Notes under the pieces: generated by a model
The model's database searches: none
What the model was told of the DNA's origin: nothing
The model's input: only the letters and a program-made list of their open reading frames with translations
Translations under genes and position numbers: made by a program
Shown here: in pieces, positions 1 through 5,721 of the stretch
Layout of the letters: each line of letters starts with the position of its first letter
How positions within the stretch are numbered: the first letter of the stretch is position 1
DNA from: Clostridia bacterium
GTDB lineage: Bacteria; Bacillota_A; Clostridia; Oscillospirales; CAG-272
DNA length: 6,528 nucleotides
Direction of reading: 5' to 3'
NCBI GenBank assembly: GCA_017552165.1
Contig: JAFZCF010000131.1
Coordinates: 1 to 6,528, forward strand

Positions 1-573
1 AACACCGCCGAGGCCCTCTTTTATGAGCTGTCTGAGCGACCAGCCGGCGCAGTAGCCGGTGAGCATGCTGAGGTCGTGGAGATGGATGTCGCAGTTTTTG
101 TGCGCGTTCGCGATCTCGTCGTCATATACCTCTGAGAGCCAGTAGTTCGCGGTTATCGCGCCGGAGTTAGAAAGAATAAGACCGCCGACGGAATAAGTGA
201 CGGTCGCGTTCTCTTTAACGCGCCAGTCGAGACTCTTGAGATAATCGTTGACCGTGTCTTTGTAGTCGAGATATGTGTTTTTCAGGTTGCGGAGCTTTTC
301 GTGCTGACGTCTGTAAAGGATGTATGCCTTCGCGACGTCGGAATAACCCGCCTGGACGAGCACGTTCTCGACGCTGTCCTGTATATCTTCGACGGAAACG
401 AGCCCGTCCTTGATCTTGGGCTCGAAGTCCGCGGTGACTTTTAATGCGAGAAAATCGATGATGTTCTGATTGAACTGTTTCTCCTGCGCTTCGAAAGCGA
501 GCTTTATCGCGTCGGATATTTTCGCAAGGTCAAATTCGACCACCTTGCCGGTCCTTTTCTTTACCGAATACAT
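1..573 (-). CDS. nrdD: Anaerobic (class III) ribonucleoside-triphosphate reductase, N-terminal part
   Basis: Oxygen-sensitive glycyl-radical enzyme that reduces ribonucleoside triphosphates to deoxyribonucleotides for DNA synthesis under anaerobic conditions; cytoplasmic, activated by the radical-SAM partner NrdG. Only residues 1-191 are present; the family is usually about 700 residues, so the catalytic cysteines and the C-terminal glycyl-radical site lie beyond the left edge. Residues about 1-95 form an ATP-cone allosteric domain, starting MYSVKKRTGKVVEFDLAKIS. The start of the reductase barrel follows, with the characteristic HLHDLSMLTGYCAGWSLRQL at about residues 163-182 and GLGGV at the edge. 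The ATG at 573 is preceded by GAGGT six bases upstream. It is transcribed alone from its own promoter, after the terminator of the lipid kinase gene. Family assignment is firm; the rest of the gene cannot be judged. Confidence 0.95.
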   Translation of the reverse strand, partial: MYSVKKRTGKVVEFDLAKISDAIKLAFEAQEKQFNQNIIDFLALKVTADFEPKIKDGLVSVEDIQDSVENVLVQAGYSDVAKAYILYRRQHEKLRNLKNTYLDYKDTVNDYLKSLDWRVKENATVTYSVGGLILSNSGAITANYWLSEVYDDEIANAHKNCDIHLHDLSMLTGYCAGWSLRQLIKEGLGGV

Positions 574-615
574 AGGGCTACCTCATTCGCCGCGGCGCGG
601 CATCTTTATGCTTCA

Positions 616-644
616 ATAATACCACGGCGTTCACGGCTTGTCAA
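616..644 (-). promoter_or_regulatory. nrdD promoter (-35/-10)
   Basis: Reading the minus strand, TTGACA (639-644) is followed after exactly 17 bases by TATTAT (616-621). This is a near-consensus housekeeping promoter, with transcription expected to start around 609 and a leader of about 35 bases before the nrdD ATG. A much weaker alternative lies just upstream: TTGTGT at 681-686, a 17-base spacer, then CATATT at 658-663. Its -35 would overlap the NrdR-like box. Confidence 0.8.
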
Positions 645-680
645 TACGCAACCGCAAAATATGTAAAACAAAAAAATGAT

Positions 681-696
681 ACACAATATGTTGTGT
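681..696. promoter_or_regulatory. NrdR-box-like operator upstream of nrdD
   Basis: The 16-base sequence ACACAATATGTTGTGT closely matches the known NrdR box consensus (acaCwAtATaTwGtgt); with flanking bases it is an 18-base near-perfect palindrome (680-697). NrdR is a zinc-finger/ATP-cone repressor of ribonucleotide reductase genes, which fits a site upstream of nrdD. NrdR sites usually come in pairs about three helical turns apart. Only one clear copy is visible. A very degenerate partner (CAAAATAT core near 655-662) can be imagined but not supported. The box lies about 40 bases upstream of the -35 of the best promoter. Confidence 0.7.
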
Positions 697-743
697 ATTA
701 AAAGGCAAACCAGGGAAACCCCTCGAAAGGGCTCCGGGCAGTC

Positions 744-773
744 AAAAAGCCGCGCCGCAGAGCGCGGCGCGGC
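744..773 (-). terminator. Rho-independent terminator of the lipid kinase gene
   Basis: Stem gccgcgccgc (749-758) pairs perfectly with gcggcgcggc (764-773) over 10 bp, with a five-base loop. On the minus strand it is followed by TTTTT (748-744). It sits about 30 bases after the lipid kinase stop codon, separating that gene from nrdD, which has the same orientation. Confidence 0.9.
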
Positions 774-803
774 GGAGATGTTCGATTATGTCTTCTCTGC
801 GGC

Positions 804-1700
804 TCAGGCGCGGACGATGAGCTTCACGGCGCCTTTGAGGCACTTGATTTCGGCCTCCCCGACGTTGCCGCCGAATTCGCCGTCGATGGTCCACGGCGGA
901 TTTTTGTCGCACGAGATGTGCGCGCGGGAGGTGTGTATGAGCGAGACGCTGTCTCCGTCGTACTGCTGTTTCAGGAGCTTGTCGACGACCGCCATCGTCG
1001 CGCCGGCGTCCGGCACGGCTTTTATCAGAAGAAGCTCAAGCACGCCGTCCGAGAGACTGACCTCGTTTTCCTTCAGCCGGAGGACTCCCCCCGCGGACGT
1101 AGAATTGGAGACCGCGACCATCGCGTAGTCGCCCTCTTTCCTGCCGCCGTCGTAATCTATGACGGTGTGATACGAATCGCGGAGGTTGCCGAGCTCCTCG
1201 GCGGCCTTGAGTATGTACGCGAGGTGCCCGATGGCGTTTTTCGTCTTGTGATCGGGAGAATAAGACGCTTTGGTGAAAATGCCGAAGGCGGCGATATAAC
1301 TGAAATTTCTGCTTTCGTTCATGAGCCCGACGTCGAGATTTATAGTCCGGGCGGCGGCTATGCTCTGCTTTATTCCGTTCGGCGTTCTCGGGAGCTTCAG
1401 CGTAGTGGCGAAATCGTTGGTGGAGCCGCAGGCGTAATAGAACAGCGGCGGCCTTTTTTCATATTCAAGTCTGATGAGGCCTCCGATGACCTCGTTCAGC
1501 GTTCCGTCGCCGCCGCAGCATACTATGAGATCCCGTCCCGGCGCCTCTTTTTCGACAAGATCCGGGGTCGTCCCGTCGGCTCTGGTAAACATGACCGCCG
1601 TTTCGTATCCGGCGTCGGTGAATATCTTCATGAGGTTGAACAGCTCGGTTTTTATCCTTATCATCCCGGCAACGGGATTTACAAGCATAAGACAGTTCAT
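804..1700 (-). CDS. Diacylglycerol kinase catalytic-domain lipid kinase (YegS/DgkB/BmrU-like)
   Basis: Predicted ATP-dependent kinase phosphorylating a lipid hydroxyl group (diacylglycerol or a related lipid), probably recycling lipid at the inner face of the membrane. It has 298 residues, the usual size for the family. Visible motifs in order: NPVAG (8-12, family NPxSG loop), the nucleotide-binding signature GGDGTLNEVIGGL (63-75), GSTNDFA (92-98, family GTxNDFA), LSDGVLELLLI (217-227) and the late DGE motif (273-275) holding the acidic residue expected for catalysis. No signal peptide or membrane segment is seen. The ATG at 1700 has GGAGGA five bases upstream (1706-1711). It is a single-gene unit, divergent from the iscS operon and closed by a stem-loop terminator. 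The exact substrate cannot be read from the sequence; lipid kinases and sphingosine kinases share this fold. Confidence 0.9.
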   Translation of the reverse strand: MNCLMLVNPVAGMIRIKTELFNLMKIFTDAGYETAVMFTRADGTTPDLVEKEAPGRDLIVCCGGDGTLNEVIGGLIRLEYEKRPPLFYYACGSTNDFATTLKLPRTPNGIKQSIAAARTINLDVGLMNESRNFSYIAAFGIFTKASYSPDHKTKNAIGHLAYILKAAEELGNLRDSYHTVIDYDGGRKEGDYAMVAVSNSTSAGGVLRLKENEVSLSDGVLELLLIKAVPDAGATMAVVDKLLKQQYDGDSVSLIHTSRAHISCDKNPPWTIDGEFGGNVGEAEIKCLKGAVKLIVRA

Positions 1701-1742
1701 CTGGGTCCTCCGTCCGCGGTTTTTGTTTCATTCCGATAATGA

Positions 1743-1751
1743 ATTGTATCA
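1743..1751 (-). promoter_or_regulatory. Probable extended -10 promoter of the lipid kinase gene
   Basis: On the minus strand TGATACAAT (1751-1743) is an extended -10 element (TG, one base, TACAAT). No good -35 lies at the right distance. An alternative pairing is TTGAGT, 17 bases, CATTAT. Either would give a leader of roughly 35-40 bases before the ATG at 1700. Confidence 0.4.
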
Positions 1752-1776
1752 CTTTCGGACTCAAAAATCTGCACAA

Positions 1777-1790
1777 AATTGTTAACAATT
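1777..1790. promoter_or_regulatory. Perfect 14-bp palindrome in the divergent intergenic region
   Basis: AATTGTTAACAATT reads identically on both strands. It lies between the two divergent transcription units, about 25 bases upstream of the putative -10 of the lipid kinase gene and about 75 bases upstream of the iscS -35. Position and symmetry suit a dimeric regulator, but the sequence is all A/T-weighted and no regulator can be named. Confidence 0.35.
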
Positions 1791-1865
1791 ATCATGCAAA
1801 GCGTAAAAAGCACATATTGGTATAAACATGGCAAACAATTCGGATAATTTTTCGGCAAAAAGCAC

Positions 1866-1894
1866 TTGAAAAGTATACCAAAAAGGTATACAAT
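1866..1894 (+). promoter_or_regulatory. iscS operon promoter
   Basis: TTGAAA (1866-1871) and TACAAT (1889-1894) are separated by exactly 17 bases, a strong housekeeping-type promoter. Transcription should begin near 1901, giving a leader of about 38 bases before the iscS ATG at 1939. The spacer is almost filled by a perfect inverted repeat, annotated separately, so the promoter is probably controlled. Confidence 0.8.
1873..1891. promoter_or_regulatory. Operator-like inverted repeat inside the iscS promoter
   Basis: GTATACC (1873-1879), AAAAA, GGTATAC (1885-1891): perfect 7-bp arms with a five-base spacer, occupying the -35/-10 spacer and the first bases of the -10. A protein bound here would block RNA polymerase, so repression is the simplest reading. 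Fe-S genes are often controlled by Rrf2/IscR-type regulators and metal pumps by ArsR, MerR or CsoR types. I cannot match this site to any of them, and no regulator gene is in the window. Confidence 0.65.
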
Positions 1895-1898
1895 ATAT

Positions 1899-1921
1899 GC
1901 GCCGGGACAACGGCCCGGCGC
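1899..1921 (+). other. Stem-loop at the 5' end of the iscS mRNA
   Basis: GCGCCGGG (1899-1906) pairs with CCCGGCGC (1914-1921) around a seven-base loop. With a start near 1901 at least six G-C pairs form at the very 5' end of the message, ending just before the ribosome binding site. There is no T-run, so it is not a terminator; it may protect the mRNA 5' end or influence initiation. Confidence 0.5.
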
Positions 1922-1923
1922 CG

Positions 1924-1930
1924 AAAGGAA
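1924..1930 (+). promoter_or_regulatory. Ribosome binding site that fixes the iscS start
   Basis: AAAGGAA lies eight bases before the ATG at 1939. An in-frame ATG at 1897 would add 14 residues, but it sits between the -10 element and the predicted transcription start and has no ribosome binding site, so 1939 is the start. Confidence 0.75.
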
Positions 1931-1938
1931 CAAACGCA

Positions 1939-3114
1939 ATGGATGATATAAAAAGGACCGTTTACGCCGACAATTCGGCGACGACAAAAGTTTCGGAATC
2001 TGTTTTTAACGCGATGCTGCCGTATCTGAGAGACAGCTTCGGCAACCCGTCGAGTCTCTACAGGGCTGGCCGCGAAAACGCCGCGGTCATTCTTGAGGCG
2101 CGCGAAAAAATAGCGGGGCTTCTCGGGGCGAAGGCGAGCGAGATATATTTCACGTCGTGCGGCTCGGAGGCCGACAACTGGGCGATAAAGGGCGCCGCCC
2201 ACGCAAACGCAAAGAAAGGCAAACACATAATCACGACCTGCTACGAGCACCACGCCGTCCTTCACACAATGGATTCGCTCAAAAAAGAGGGATTTGACGT
2301 CACATACCTGAGGTGCGACGGCGACGGGATGATAACCCCGGAGCAGCTCGAGTCGGCGATTCGCCCCGACACGACGCTCTGCGCCGTCATGTTCGCGAAC
2401 AACGAGATAGGTACGATCCTGCCGATAAAGGAGATGGCGGCCGTCGCCAAAAAACACGGAGTGACGTTCTTCACCGACGCGGTACAAGCGGTCGGGAACG
2501 TTCCGATTGACGTGAGAGACCTCGGCGTCGACATGCTTTCCCTGTCGGGACACAAGATCCACGCGCCGAAGGGCGTCGGAGCGCTTTACATCAGGACCGG
2601 AACGAGGGTTTCCAATCTGATAGACGGCGGAGGTCAGGAGAGGGGGCGCCGCGGAGGAACCGAAAACGTCGCCTTCATAGTCGGGCTCGCCAGGGCGCTC
2701 GAGGACGCCGTCGGATCGGTTTCCGAGGGCGAAAAGGTCAGAAAAATGCGCGACCGCCTTGCCGAGGGGCTGTCCGCGATCCCTCATTCCCGTATAAACG
2801 GGACGATGGAAAAACGACTTCCCGGCAACCTCAATATGTCGTTTGAGTTCATAGAGGGAGAGTCGCTCGTGCTGCTGCTCGATCTGAACGGCATCATGGC
2901 GTCGACCGGCTCCGCGTGCTCGTCGGCTTCGCTCGAGCCGTCGCACGTTCTGCTCTCGATAGGAGTTCCCGTCGAACTCGCGCACGGTTCTCTGCGTATT
3001 TCCCTCTCGAAGGAAAACACCGAGGAGGACGTCGATTATATTCTTAAAAAGGTGCCGGAGGTCGTTGCTAAGCTCCGCGAGATGAGCCCGCTTTACGACG
3101 CGGCCAGGGCATAA
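1939..3114 (+). CDS. iscS: Cysteine desulfurase, IscS/NifS (group I)
   Basis: PLP-dependent enzyme that converts cysteine to alanine and carries the sulfur as a persulfide for Fe-S cluster assembly and, in many bacteria, tRNA thiolation; cytoplasmic homodimer. The 391-residue product aligns with E. coli IscS almost number for number. It has the N-terminal YADNSATT (9-16), His104 in CYEHHAV (acts on the PLP-cysteine adduct), Asp180 and Gln183 in TDAVQAVG, the PLP lysine Lys206 in SGHKIHAPKGVGALY, the RRGGTEN motif (237-243), and the catalytic Cys327 in the mobile loop STGSACSSASLEPS. The group I loop with SSAS after the cysteine separates it from SufS/CsdA. It is first gene of the operon, with iscU 19 bases after its stop. 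All key residues are intact. NifS is an equally valid family name; the partnership with a housekeeping-type IscU favours IscS. Confidence 0.95.
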   Translation: MDDIKRTVYADNSATTKVSESVFNAMLPYLRDSFGNPSSLYRAGRENAAVILEAREKIAGLLGAKASEIYFTSCGSEADNWAIKGAAHANAKKGKHIITTCYEHHAVLHTMDSLKKEGFDVTYLRCDGDGMITPEQLESAIRPDTTLCAVMFANNEIGTILPIKEMAAVAKKHGVTFFTDAVQAVGNVPIDVRDLGVDMLSLSGHKIHAPKGVGALYIRTGTRVSNLIDGGGQERGRRGGTENVAFIVGLARALEDAVGSVSEGEKVRKMRDRLAEGLSAIPHSRINGTMEKRLPGNLNMSFEFIEGESLVLLLDLNGIMASTGSACSSASLEPSHVLLSIGVPVELAHGSLRISLSKENTEEDVDYILKKVPEVVAKLREMSPLYDAARA

Positions 3115-3133
3115 TGCGTAAGGAGGCATTGAC

Positions 3134-3583
3134 ATGATATACAGCGAAAAGGTAATGGATCATTTCTCAAATCCCCGCAACGTGGGGGAGATACCCGACG
3201 CCGACGGCGTCGGTGAGGTCGGCAACGCGGTTTGCGGCGACATCATGAGGATGTACCTCAAAATCGAAAACGACGTCATAGTTGACGTCAAGTTCAAGAC
3301 CTTCGGGTGCGGCGCCGCCATCGCGACGTCGTCCATGGCCACAGAGCTTATCAAGGGGCACACGGTCGACGAGGCGCTCGGGCTGACCAACAAGGCGGTC
3401 GTCGAGGCGCTCGACGGGCTCCCGCCGGTAAAGGTGCACTGTTCGGTCCTCGCCGAGGAGGCGGTAAAAGCGGCGGTTTCTGATTATTACAAGCGCCACG
3501 GGATCGACAAGGTAGTGCCGGGCTTTGAAGGCGGCCGCTGTACCGGAGAATGCAGCGCCTGCTCGGTCGGAAAAGAACAGTAA
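3134..3583 (+). CDS. iscU: Fe-S cluster assembly scaffold IscU with a cysteine-rich C-terminal tail
   Basis: Scaffold on which [2Fe-2S] clusters are built from IscS-derived sulfur and iron before transfer to target proteins. It has 149 residues; the U-type fold covers about 1-125. Cluster ligands are present: Cys34 and Asp36 in GNAVCGD, Cys59 in FGCGAA, and His102-Cys103. The LPPVK motif (96-100), recognised by the HscA chaperone in proteobacteria, is also kept, although no hscA is in view. After the core comes an extra tail with Cys136, Cys140 and Cys143 (CTGECSAC, CX3CX2C), absent from E. coli IscU; its role is unknown. A near-perfect TAAGGAGG (3119-3126) lies seven bases before the ATG. 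Next to iscS it forms the classic desulfurase/scaffold pair. The NifU C-terminal Nfu domain is missing, so this is IscU-type. Confidence 0.95.
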   Translation: MIYSEKVMDHFSNPRNVGEIPDADGVGEVGNAVCGDIMRMYLKIENDVIVDVKFKTFGCGAAIATSSMATELIKGHTVDEALGLTNKAVVEALDGLPPVKVHCSVLAEEAVKAAVSDYYKRHGIDKVVPGFEGGRCTGECSACSVGKEQ

Positions 3584-3598
3584 AGCGGAGGAACCGAA

Positions 3599-3820
3599 AT
3601 GAAAAAGGCGTTTGATCTCGAGGATCTCGACTGCGCCAACTGCGCGGCGAAAATGGAGAACGGAATCAGGGAAATCAAGGGCGTCAGGGACTGCTCGGTC
3701 TCGTATATGACGCAGAAAATGACGCTCGAGGCCGACGACGACGTTTTCGACGACGTACTCAAAAAGGCGGTCAAGCTCTGCCGCAAGATAGAGCCCGACT
3801 GCATCATCATCGTAAAATGA
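3599..3820 (+). CDS. Free-standing heavy-metal-associated (HMA) domain protein
   Basis: A 73-residue single-domain protein of the HMA/ferredoxin-like fold that binds soft metal ions, probably a cytoplasmic metallochaperone or detached regulatory domain for the ATPase that follows. The metal site is LDCANCAAKME with Cys12 and Cys15. The aspartate before the first cysteine (DCxxC) resembles the Zn/Cd/Pb-type HMA of ZntA rather than the GMTCxxC of copper proteins such as CopZ. Three further cysteines (32, 61, 68) are present, Cys68 near the end in a beta-strand-like CIIIVK. GGAGGA (3587-3592) lies six bases before the ATG, and the gene begins 15 bases after the iscU stop. Its TGA overlaps the ATPase ATG (ATGA), implying translational coupling. 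Many P1B ATPases carry this domain at their own N-terminus; here it is a separate gene. Confidence 0.88.
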   Translation: MKKAFDLEDLDCANCAAKMENGIREIKGVRDCSVSYMTQKMTLEADDDVFDDVLKKAVKLCRKIEPDCIIIVK

Positions 3821-5721
3821 CGAGAAAACAGAAAAAATCGCTGTTTATGATCATAGCGGCGGCGGTACTGCTCGCCGCCGCTATGGCTGCGGAAAAGCTT
3901 TTAGGGGAAAAGCTCAACGAGTGGATCGTCAGGGCGATTTTCGTCGTCCCGTATCTCATCGTCGGTTTCCCGGTCCTCAAAAAAGCCGCCGTGAACGTCG
4001 TTCACGGGCAGGTGTTTGACGAAAACCTGCTCATGACCGTGGCGACGGTCGGCGCCTTCGTGATGGGAGAATGCGACGAGGCGGTCATCGTCATGCTGCT
4101 TTACCAGATCGGCGAACTGCTTGAAAGCATAGCCGTCGGAAAGACCCGCAAATCGGTCGCCGAGATCACGAACATCCGTCCCGACCGCGCGAACGTCGTA
4201 AGAGACGGGCAGACCGTATCGGTGTCCCCCGAGGAGGTCGCCGTCGGCGAAATGGTAGTCATAAGACCGGGCGACAGGATACCGGTCGACGGGGTTATAA
4301 GCGAAGGCCGTACGTCGATCAACACGGTCGCCCTGACGGGAGAGTCTGTCCCACGCGACGCGGGCCCGGGGGACAGGGTTGTCTCAGGGACGGTGAACGT
4401 CAGCGGAGCGATAACCGTGGTCTCCGACAGGCCGTATGAGGACAGCACGGCCGCCCGCATAATCCGGCTTATAGAGGAGTCCTCGTCCCGCAAAGCGAAG
4501 ACCGAGGGCTTCATCACCAGATTTGCGAGATATTATACTCCCGTCGTGCTTGCGCTCGCCGTGCTCACGGCCGGCATTCCGATTATATTCGGGAATCCGG
4601 TGCGCGAATCGGTGCTGTACGCGCTCAACCTGCTCGTTATCTCGTGCCCGTGCGCTATCGTGATATCCGTGCCGATGGCGTTTTTCGCCTCGCTCGGAGC
4701 GGCGTCCAAAAAGGGAGTTCTCGTCAAGGGGTCGAATTATATGGAGCAGCTCGCCCGTCTTGACACCGTCATGATGGACAAGACCGGTACGATAACCGAA
4801 GGGAGCTTCAGGGTCACGGCGGTTCACCCCGAGCACGTTTCCGAAAAGGAACTGCTTGAGATCGCCGTGATGGCCGAGAGCTTTTCGACGCATCCGATAT
4901 CTGCCTCGCTCAAGCTCGCGTATCCCGAGGAGATCGACGGGACGAGGATCGGCTTTGTCAACGAGCTTCCCGGGATGGGCGTCGAGGCGTGCATCGACGG
5001 GCGCGTCGTTTACGTCGGAAATTCAAAGCTTATGGAAAAATACCACGCGTCGTGGCACGAATGCTCACTCCACGGCACGACGGTCCACGTGGCGATAATG
5101 CCGGGAGATCATACGGGGCATCACGACGCTCCCTCCTGCGACTGTATCGCCGAGTATATGGGTCACATCCTCGTGACCGACAGCGTCAAGGAGGGCTCCA
5201 GAGAGGCGATCGGCGGGCTCGGCACGTGCGGCGTCAGGCGCACGGTCATGCTGACCGGAGACACCGACGAGATAGCCGCCGATGTCGCGAAGGACGTCGG
5301 GGTGAATGAATACCGCGCGGCGCTCCTCCCGGGAGACAAGGTCTCGGAGCTCGAAAAGGCGCTTGACGAAAAACCGAAAAAGACGGCGGTCGCCTTTGTC
5401 GGCGACGGCATAAACGACGCGCCGGTGCTGTCGCGCGCCGACGTCGGCGTGGCGATGGGCGGGATCGGCTCGGACGCTGCCATCGAGGCGGCGGACGTTG
5501 TCATCATGGACGACGACCTGCGAAAGCTCCCCGTCGTTATCGGCATAGCGAAGAAAAACCGCAGGATAATAACCGCGAACATCGTGTTCGCGCTCGGATT
5601 CAAGGCGGTCGTCGCGCTGCTTTCGCCGTTCGGGCTCTGCCCGATGTGGCTCGCCGTGTTCGCCGACGTCGGGGTCATGCTGCTCGCCGTGCTCAACTCG
5701 CTAAGGATACTGAGATCATGA
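3817..5721 (+). CDS. cadA: P1B-2-type Zn2+/Cd2+/Pb2+-translocating ATPase
   Basis: Membrane pump exporting soft divalent metals using ATP. It has 634 residues and about eight hydrophobic segments: 9-25, 37-54, 70-84, 86-104, 240-258, 266-290, 584-603 and 606-625. The actuator loop has TGES (174-177); the transport site has SCPC (276-279); Asp321 in DKTGT is phosphorylated. His359-Pro360 and GDGIND (529-534) complete the catalytic set. Lys596 in the seventh helix and Asp617 in the eighth (ADVG), together with CPC, are the P1B-2 signature and argue against a copper pump. There is no N-terminal HMA domain; the preceding gene supplies one. An odd segment at 410-450, in the nucleotide-binding region, holds seven or more histidines and three cysteines, including HTGHH and CDC. 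Its start overlaps the HMA stop, and its stop overlaps the tadA start. The metal among Zn, Cd, Pb or Co is not decided, so the symbol names the class. Confidence 0.94.
   Translation: MTRKQKKSLFMIIAAAVLLAAAMAAEKLLGEKLNEWIVRAIFVVPYLIVGFPVLKKAAVNVVHGQVFDENLLMTVATVGAFVMGECDEAVIVMLLYQIGELLESIAVGKTRKSVAEITNIRPDRANVVRDGQTVSVSPEEVAVGEMVVIRPGDRIPVDGVISEGRTSINTVALTGESVPRDAGPGDRVVSGTVNVSGAITVVSDRPYEDSTAARIIRLIEESSSRKAKTEGFITRFARYYTPVVLALAVLTAGIPIIFGNPVRESVLYALNLLVISCPCAIVISVPMAFFASLGAASKKGVLVKGSNYMEQLARLDTVMMDKTGTITEGSFRVTAVHPEHVSEKELLEIAVMAESFSTHPISASLKLAYPEEIDGTRIGFVNELPGMGVEACIDGRVVYVGNSKLMEKYHASWHECSLHGTTVHVAIMPGDHTGHHDAPSCDCIAEYMGHILVTDSVKEGSREAIGGLGTCGVRRTVMLTGDTDEIAADVAKDVGVNEYRAALLPGDKVSELEKALDEKPKKTAVAFVGDGINDAPVLSRADVGVAMGGIGSDAAIEAADVVIMDDDLRKLPVVIGIAKKNRRIITANIVFALGFKAVVALLSPFGLCPMWLAVFADVGVMLLAVLNSLRILRS

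Noticed and set aside
720..731. Small hairpin CCCT-CGAA-AGGG
   Set aside because: Only four pairs and no T-run on either strand; too weak to call a terminator or RNA element.
676..1128. Plus-strand open frame spanning the NrdR box and the lipid kinase 3' end
   Set aside because: It crosses a terminator and regulatory site, is antisense to a clear kinase gene, and has no ribosome binding site.
1897..1938. In-frame upstream ATG that would extend IscS by 14 residues
   Set aside because: It lies before the predicted transcription start, overlaps the 5' hairpin, has no ribosome binding site, and encodes residues absent from the family.
1792..3135. 447-residue minus-strand open frame opposite iscS
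   Set aside because: Arginine-rich shadow of a well-identified gene, with no recognisable motif. It also crosses the iscS promoter region.
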